From: Lampris incognitus
Lineage: Eukaryota; Chordata; Actinopteri; Lampriformes; Lampridae
Reading direction: 5' to 3'
Length of the DNA stretch: 64,000 nt
NCBI RefSeq assembly: GCF_029633865.1
Contig: NC_079216.1
Coordinates: 62,625,006 to 62,689,005 of the forward strand
The notes below the pieces were generated by a model, which saw nothing but the letters and a program-made list of their open reading frames with translations, made no database searches and was not told where the DNA came from. Made by a program: the position numbers and the translations under genes. This document shows positions 56,650 through 64,000 of this stretch, one piece after another; positions within the stretch are counted from its first letter, which is position 1; each line of letters starts with the position of its first letter.

Positions 56650-59242
56650 AATTAATTAATTAATTAATTAATTAATTCATCATCAGCCACTTCTCCGGGG
56701 TCGGGTTGCGGTGGTAGCAAGCTAAGTAGGGCACTCCAGACGTCCCTCTCCCCAGCAACTTCCTCCAGCTCCTCCTGGGGGATCCCAAGGCGTTCCTAGG
56801 CCAGATTGGACAAGTAGTCTCTCCAGTGAGTTCTGGATCTACCCCAGGGTCTCTTCCCAGTTGTCCGTGCCCGGTAAACCTCCAAAGGAAGGTGCCCAGG
56901 AGGCATCCTAATCAGATGCCTGAACCACCTCAACTGGCTCCTTTCAACGCGAAGGAGCAGCAGCTCTACTCCGACCTCCCTCCGGATGTCCGAGCTCCTC
57001 ACCCCTATCTCTAAGGCTGAGCCCAGACACCTTACGGAGGAAACTCATTTCAGCTGCTTGTATCCGTGATCTCACCCTTTCGGTCGCTACCCAAAGCTCA
57101 TGACCATAGGTGAGGGTTGGAACAATGATTGACTGGTAAATTGAGAGCTTTGCCTTCCGGTTCAGCTCCTTCTTCACCACAACGGTCCGGTACAATGTCT
57201 GCATTACTGTTGATGCTGCACCAATCTGCCTGTCAATCTCCCGCTCCATCCTACCCTCACTCGTGAACAAGACCCCGAGATACTTGAACTCCTTCACTTG
57301 AGGCAACAACTCATCCCAACCCAGAGGGAGCAATCCACCATTTTCCGGTAGAGAACCATGGCCTCAGACTTGGAGGTGCTGACTCACATCCCGGCCATTT
57401 CACACTCAGCTGCAAACTGCCCCAGTGTGCACTGGAGGTCGCATTCTGATGAAGCCAACAAAACCACATCATCTGCGAAGAGCAGGGATGCAATTCTGAA
57501 GTTCCCAAAATGGACACACTCCTCACCTTGGCTGCGTCTTGAGATCCTATCCATGAATATCACAAACAGAATCAGAGACAAGGGACAACCTTGGCGGAGT
57601 CCGACACCCACTGAAAACGTGTTTGACTTTGTGCCAAGAATGTGGACACAGCTCTCACTTTGGTTATACAAGGACCGGATGGCTTGTAACAACTGCCCCG
57701 ATACCCCATACTCTCACAGTACCCCCCACAGAGTGCCCCGGGGTACACGGTCGTAAGCCTTCTCCAAGTCCACAAAACACATGTAGACTGGCTGGTTAAA
57801 CTCCCATGCCCCCCTCAGCACTTCCGCAAGGGTAAAGAGTTGGTCCATTGTTCCACGGCCAGGATGGAATCTGCATTGTTCCTCCTGGATCTAAGGTTTG
57901 ACAATTGGTCCGAGCCTCCTTTTGAGCACCCTAGAGTAGACTTTCCCAGGGAGGCTGAGCAATGTGATGCCCTGATAATTGCAGCACTGAGGAGCTTTTT
58001 AACTACCTCAGAGACCTCTTCCAGAGATGTGGGTGGAGCTTCCCCTGAGTCTTCAGACTCTACCTCCTCCACTGAGGACGTGTTAGTCAGGTTCAGGAGC
58101 TCCTCAAACTGTTCTTTCCACCACTCGACAACATTCCCAGTCCGGGTCAACAGTTCCCCTCCCCGGCTGAATACAGTCTGAGTCAAGCCCTGCTTCCCCT
58201 TCCTGAGTCACCAGTTGGCTTGCCAGAGCTTCCTTCAGGCCAACTGAAAGTCTTCCGCCATAGCCTCAACAAACTCCTCCCACATCTGAGTTTTTGCTTC
58301 CACGACCGCTGAAGCGGCAGCCCTTCTGGCCTCCCGGTACCTGTCTGCTGCTTCAGGAGACCCCTGGGCCAACATAGTCCAAAAGGCCTCCTTCTTCAGC
58401 CTGACGGCTTCCCTCACCGTCAGTGTCCACCAGTTGGTTCTTAGGTTGCCGCCTCAACAGGCACCAATGACCTTATGACCACAGCTCCTGCCTGCCGCAT
58501 CTACAATAGAGGCTTTGAACATGGCCCACTCAGACTCCATGTCCCCAGCCTCCCTCGGGATACATGAGAACTTCTTCCGGAGGTGGGAGTTGAAGACCTC
58601 ATGGACAGGGGCCTCCGCCAGATGTTCCCAGTTCACCCACACTACACGTTTGGGTTTGCCAGGTCTGTCTGGCAGCCCCCCCCCCCATCTGATCCAACTT
58701 ACCACCAGGTGGTGATCAGTTGACAGCTCTGCTCCTCTCTTCACCCGAGTGTCCAAAACATACGGCCGCAGATCTGATGATTATGACCACAAAGTCTATC
58801 NNNNNNNNNNNNNNNNNNNNNNNNNNNNNNNNNNNNNNNNNNNNNNNNNNNNNNNNNNNNNNNNNNNNNNNNNNNNNNNNNNNNNNNNNNNNNNNNNNNN
58901 NNNNNNNNNNNNNNNNNNNNNNNNNNNNNNNNNNNNNNNNNNNNNNNNNNNNNNNNNNNNNNNNNNNNNNNNNNNNNNNNNNNNNNNNNNNNNNNNNNNN
59001 AAAGTCTATCATCGATCTTCGGCCTAAGGTGTTCTGGTACCAAGTACACTTATGAACTACCTTAAGTTCGAACATGGTGTTTGTTATGGCAATCCATGAC
59101 TTGCACAGAAGTCCAATAACAAGGCACCGCTCCGGTTCAGATCGGGGAGGCCGTTTCTCCCAATCACACCCCTCCAGGTTTCTCCATCACTGCCCACATG
59201 AGCGTTGAAGTCCCCCAGCAGAACTATAGAGTCCCGAGGAGC
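56650..59242 (-). mobile_element. Rex3 (RTE-clade) LINE, 5'-truncated
   Basis: Minus-strand order: endonuclease ([20 protein letters not shown], 59150-59240; TDHHLVVSWIRW at 58690-58725), linker, RT (VGLRQGCPLSLILFVIFMDR, LLFADDVVLLAS at 57384-57692) and C-terminus (EFKYLGVLFTSEGRMEREID, SQLRWFRHLIRMPPGHLP). The 3' tail is an (AATT)n repeat at 56650-56677. Flanking 10-bp duplication GTTAGAATTT lies at 56640-56649 and 59243-59252. Multiple frameshifts and stops break the single ORF, so it is dead. It contains a 200-N gap. Confidence 0.93.
58801..59000. other. Assembly gap (200 N)
   Basis: Exactly 200 Ns, a placeholder size. The same 10 bases, AAAGTCTATC, end the left flank and begin the right flank. 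Confidence 1.
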
Positions 59243-59429
59243 GTTAGAATTTGAATGCTTGATAACAGTCGAAATTGGCTTTCCTCTGTGAAATAAACTT
59301 AGAGATACCACACTTTTTTTAAACAAAATTGCGTATTGATTGTAATCCTTGTCTGCATACTGTGAGTATACCAATAAATGGACTTCGCCCAAGTGGTGGC
59401 CCAACACCTACTAAGACACTTCAGGGTTC

Positions 59430-59520
59430 AAGATTCAAGATTCTTTATTTGTTACATCTCATTATAAAATTTAAGAGAGTAAATGTGTGTTCGAGCAGTC
59501 CAATACATATGTAGCTGTAC
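59430..59520 (-). mobile_element. 3' end fragment of an L2-like LINE
   Basis: GTTCAAGATTCAAGATTCTT followed by TATTTGTTACATCTCATTAT resembles the terminal part of fish L2-like LINEs on the minus strand. Confidence 0.45.
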
Positions 59521-59602
59521 AAGAAACTATATTAAATTACTGCTGCCTTGAAAATAGGTCATTGTTTTTCTTCTAGTCTTTGTATTGCTCCAGTACTCAT
59601 TT

Positions 59603-59610
59603 ACTCTCTC

Positions 59611-59690
<80 letters not shown>

Positions 59691-59692
59691 AC
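59603..59692. repeat. (CT)n microsatellite
   Basis: CTCTCT run of about 85 bp with rare interruptions (CACTC at 59612, TTTC at 59682). Confidence 0.95.
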
Positions 59693-62600
59693 TCGGAGGA
59701 TGGAGAGAGAGTGGCATAGATAGCAACGGTGCTGGTAGGATAGATTAGCATGTGAGAGCTATCTCACATGTTTTCCTCTCATGTGTATCATGTGTCCCTC
59801 GTCAAATCATGCTTTGAAGCAACAACAATGACATGGGACACGGTGATATAACACAGGACGGCTGGTGGTACACAGGACAAGCATGGCCATTGGGGAAACA
59901 CACATGTGTGTGTATGTATATGTATGAGAGCAACTCAGACTACAAAAGAGTGTACGGAGGAACATCCAGATGTCAACCTTTTGTTCTGGAAGCCGTTGTG
60001 ATAAAGGCTGATCATCCTTGCAGAATGATATTCTTTACTGTGTAAAACAGCTTAGGAGAAAATCTTGTCTACATGATTTGCAACGAGTTGCGTGTAAACC
60101 GGTAAGGGGGACGACGAACTCGTGAGACATACAAACATAAATGACCCCCTATGAAAGCAAGCATCAACAACTAAAGGAACGATAAAGCCCGACTCAAAGA
60201 AGTCGTCACGTCGAGAATCTTGCGAGCTGTGCTCTGCGGTGAGAAACCATGAACGACGCAACAACAGACTAATGAAAAAGAGCAAATGAACTTCTTCCGG
60301 AGCCGTGTGGCTAAGACCAAGATCGCTATAATTTGTCTGATGGCCAAACAACTGACAGCCAGCTTGGGGCCCACCGAGCCTTAATAGATCTCAAAATATG
60401 CTCTGCTGCCAAAAATCCAATAAAAGTGGGAGGGAGAGATTTCACTCAGGGAGATTTACTGCCGTCAGTAAATATCCTTTCACCGCCGAGTGTCCAAAAA
60501 ACAAAAGCAAAAGTAGACAGATATGTTCTAGGGTAGTGCCATAATACGGCCTGGGCTGTGCCGATGAGCGAGATAAACCTGGCAGTGTGTGTGTGTGTGT
60601 GGGGGGAGGGGGGGGGTAAACATCCAATGAGATTAGGAGGAGGACGAGCACAGCTCAACACATTTGTCAGAGCGAAAACACGCTTTGTCAAAAACCTCAC
60701 GTCCATCGAGGAGGCCGAGATAGAGAAACCGTTGTAACGTCCCGGCTTTATTCACACGCCTCCGTTCGGTGTTCCAGGGCATCGGTGTGGACCTGCTAAC
60801 CGGTGAGACGGGGGCATGCTGATTGAGAGCCGGCCCGATCTTATCTGGAGTGGGCTACAGCTGTCTGTACTTGCTGGTGTGCTGCCGGAGCGTGAGCTCT
60901 GGGTGTGGCCTCCAGTCAGCCCGCTGCTGGCACGCCAGGGAAGCAAAACAACAAGAGACCCAAAAAACGTCAAACTTGTCACGGTGACCGTGCGCCCAAG
61001 GGTTCAGTTACATGTTTGCTAAAATAAAACAAACCCCTGACACGGCATTTTTTTTTGTTTGTTTTTTTTAGATGATAAAGACTGATGAAGAAATGTGCTC
61101 CTCAAAAGATGTCCGCCTAATCTTTCTTCACCGCCCCCCCGGCAGAGCCATTGCTCACCTCACCTGAGTTTTGCACAGGGACATTTTCTGCGTATCAGGG
61201 AACTGATTTAGATTTGTCCCCCCCACCCCCCCCACCCCTTGCTGTTGTGTCAAAATGGAGAGTTTATGGTTTTTTTTGGGGGGGGGGTGAGTCTCAGCGA
61301 GCCACTACACCGCAGATTTTCTGAGCGGTCAGCTCGCTTACATGCTGACGTGATCATCCGCACGAGACTGCAAAGTACGATTTAAATACCCCCTTATCGT
61401 AAGTGATTTAGTGTCTCTCCGCTCGCAAGTATTTCGTGTAACCAAAAAAAAAAAAAAAAAAGCAGAACTGCAAGTTCTGAGCGGTATCATGTTACAGCGG
61501 GTGATAAGAACTGGGTTACTGTGCATGCGGAGGATGCACACACACACACACACAGACACACAAGCGTGACACAGTGGCAAACACGCATAGGTCTTGCACC
61601 ACTTTATCAGCATCCCGATTCTGTTTGTACAACAGCAACAACACACCATCAGCAGGGGGAGGACTGACCTGGCCCTCGGTGGTCTGGGCCGCGGGACGAT
61701 CTGTTTGTTTTTTTCTTATTTATTGACTTTCCCTGACAATGTCACACTCATCTAGAGCGCTTGCCGCCCACAAAAGCCCTCCGTGATTGGCAATCAACCC
61801 CCTTCCACCCCCACCACCCCCACCCCCCCGACATCGCCCACCTCTCAGGGTTAACGCTCGCTCACGTGTCGCCAGTTTGGTCTGCGGATCAGTTTGTTTG
61901 CATAGCTTTCCCTCTCTTTCTTTTTTTTTTTTTTTGTGCGTGTTTTTGACAATGTCAGTGTTACTTCAAGCAGCTGCCTTCCCTCCTGGGTGTGGGTGTG
62001 TTCTCGGCGAGACCACGGGGAGAGAGACAATTGCCAGTCTCAAAACCAGAATCCCCACGAGCGCATTCCCGATGAAAAGTTGCCTCGTTAATCGCTGCGG
62101 ATTTGTCTTTTGGGCTCTGCACACACACACGCCAGACCACCGTGGACCAACACGGTCTCGGGGTACTCGGGGGGGGGGGGGTCCGGTCACGGAAATGCAC
62201 TAAATACAAAGAAGAAAAACAAATTAAAAAAAACCCAGCAAATTGCACCGCTGTGATAAATAGGTGCCGAGCATTATGCAATACCCATCAATCATCGGGG
62301 TAAACGTTCGACCTGCGGTGCATTCCCCTGAAATGAGGCTGAACCGTGTTTTCCTTTCCAGTGAAACTGCACTCTCACCCCACCTTGTCGCCAATGCAAC
62401 GCCGGCGAGGTGGGTTGTAAATCACGGCTCGGGCAGCCGTCAGAGACAGCTCCCCCCTGGGTCAAAGTGCTGGAGATTCCATCTCCCATGCTGTCGAACT
62501 TGTTTGATTGTTGTTTGTTTGTTTGTTGTTTTGTTTTTTTGGGGGGGGGGGTTGTTCCTCCTCTCTTAAATATACCATGTCAACGAGGGGGTGTTTTTGC

Positions 62601-63202
62601 TCGAGTCTGCGTTGCTGCTACAGCTGCAGGACCCTGCACGTTGCAGGAGTCTGGGTAATTGATTTGGGGGGGTTTACACTGCGTGTTTGGGTTTGGATTA
62701 AAGGATCGGGACGGTTCGAACCCGTTTAGAAGGTGACGGCAGCGCATCGCCTCACTTACCGGCAACAGCTTGCTTATACACGTCGGCGATGTGGGCTGAC
62801 GCACCCTCCCCCCCTCCCCCCCTCCCCCCCCCGCGAAGGCCCCGGTGCAGTCGACATTTTTCTAAGGCATCGAAAACCCGTTCCTACAAACACATCTCTC
62901 GCGAAGTGGGCTGTCAGTGACGCCTCGTTTTGTCGACTTCGGGCGATGTGAAGGGTCGATGGAGTGAGACTCCTCGTAAGCCCCCTCGGGCATTTTTATG
63001 GGTGTTTACGGGCCTGCGCAGAGATCCACTGACGCTGGCCTCCGCTGATCTGTGATAAGGCCCTGCCGACTGTCCCCCCCCCCCCACCACCCCATCCCCA
63101 CCGTCTCGGGACGACACATCCCACTATCGTCGTTAACAAAGAGAGCGCCATCAGATTTTTTTTAATTGCATCTCGTCCGTCTGCGGCTTCCTGCCCCCAG
63201 AC
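59693..63202. other. Noncoding DNA, no gene recognised
   Basis: Short C/G/T homopolymers and CA microsatellites (60588-60600, 61539-61553). Stretches at 60300-60480 and 62190-62310 are repeat-free, balanced and AT-motif rich, possible conserved noncoding elements. Open frames have no known domains. Confidence 0.4.
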
Positions 63203-63500
63203 CAGGGGCGGATCTACGGGGTGGCAAAGGGGTGGCAGCTGCCACCTCTGGGACACAGTCTTGCCACCCCATTTATAAATCAGATAATATGTTTTTAAAG
63301 TATATTTTATGTACATGCATGGTGAAGGTCAACGAGACCCGCACCAAACTCATCTCAAACAGAAGCCGCCGGTTTAGAATCCCTCCCCCCCTCACAGGGG
63401 CGGATCTACAGGGTGGCAAAGGGGTGGCAGCTGCCACCTCTGGGACACAGTCTTGCCACCCCTGTTGCCACCCCAGGAAAAAATCTCTAGATCCACCACT
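63203..63500. mobile_element. hAT-type MITE with an internal duplicate
   Basis: Left end CAGGGGCGGATCTA and right end TAGATCCACCACTG form an imperfect inverted repeat. An 8-bp duplication CCCCAGAC flanks it (63195-63202 and 63501-63508). The first 68 bp (to TTGCCACCCC) recur almost identically at 63394-63461. No ORF. Confidence 0.85.
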
Positions 63501-63508
63501 GCCCCAGA

Positions 63509-64000
63509 CCCACCGGAGGGCGGAGGGGAGGGGGGGGGTACCGTCAGTGTTCCCTATAGTCGGTCGGGTCCGCTGTAAGCAGCCCGGTAGATCGCTGGTT
63601 CTGGAAGCTTATCTAGCGGGTTTCATTAGCCACGCCGTCGCCTGGTACAGCGTGTCAGCCATTTCCCCAGCTCCACCCTGACGGGTGGAGCATCACCTAC
63701 TACACGCACGGTTTCTAGTGGTGCGGGGAGTCCAACTTTCGGACCGGCGCCGCGTTGATAGATAGCTGTGAAGTGCTCTTAGAAGACAGACAGCGACGGG
63801 CGCCTGACAGCGTTCAATCAATGCGTCCAGCAGATAGCAGGGAGAGGCTAATGAGATTCTCCCTACTCGTCCCCCCGTCATTTTGCAGTGCGGACACGCG
63901 ACTGTCTAGCCTCCTCTGAAATGCCCCTCAGCCAGTTTTATCAAGACATTCATTATTTTTAGGCGCCGCACCTCGTCGTGCACCCGGCTTCTGACTCACT
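63509..64000. other. Unassigned GC-rich DNA to the window end
   Basis: No exon or named repeat recognised. Confidence 0.4.

Overview
This window is nuclear DNA of a ray-finned fish, most likely a spiny-rayed teleost. Genes have many exons with GT-AG introns, vertebrate orthologues are recognisable, and fish repeats (a Rex3 LINE, L2-like LINEs, tRNA-derived SINEs, a Tc1/mariner element, Penelope-like debris, hAT MITEs) sit between and inside them. Nothing prokaryotic is present. Three host genes are supported by splice-consistent exon models. (1) The 3' half of sema4b lies on the + strand at 5195-9439: seven exons, 561 codons including the stop, 5' exons outside the window or not found. It has a long 3' UTR to about 12305. 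(2) A complete rasef (Ras and EF-hand domain) gene lies on the + strand at 31566-39670: 17 exons summing to 1998 nt, or 665 aa plus stop. The frame closes only if intron 1 uses a GC-AG donor. (3) The 3' half of an FKBP8-type gene lies on the - strand at 40844-44640: TPR repeats and a C-terminal membrane anchor. It is convergent with rasef. Layout: 0-5 kb holds a SINE, a decayed LINE reverse transcriptase and a 56-bp tandem array. 5-12.3 kb is sema4b. 12.4-31 kb is gene-poor: a Penelope-like tail with hammerhead-ribozyme-like motifs, an L2-like LINE split by another LINE, a decayed THAP/P-element transposase, a second LINE, a nearly intact DD38E Tc1/mariner, two minisatellites and a hAT MITE. 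31.2-44.6 kb holds rasef and the FKBP8-like gene. 45.4-47.3 kb is a cluster of miniature LTR elements. 47.3-56.6 kb is mostly unexplained sequence with SINEs, microsatellites and a roughly 630-bp polypyrimidine tract. 56.6-59.2 kb is a 5'-truncated Rex3 containing a 200-N gap. 59.3-64 kb is noncoding with a hAT MITE. The best candidate for something undescribed is the miniature LTR family at 45.46-45.83 and 46.84-47.21 kb. Each copy has two LTRs of about 135 bp with TG...CA ends around about 100 bp of internal DNA and no ORF. The second copy carries an 18-nt primer-binding site matching a leucine tRNA 3' end and a 4-bp target duplication inside a SINE. Each LTR contains tRNA-like A and B boxes on the same strand, an architecture comparable to the plant Cassandra elements, which carry a 5S promoter in the LTR.
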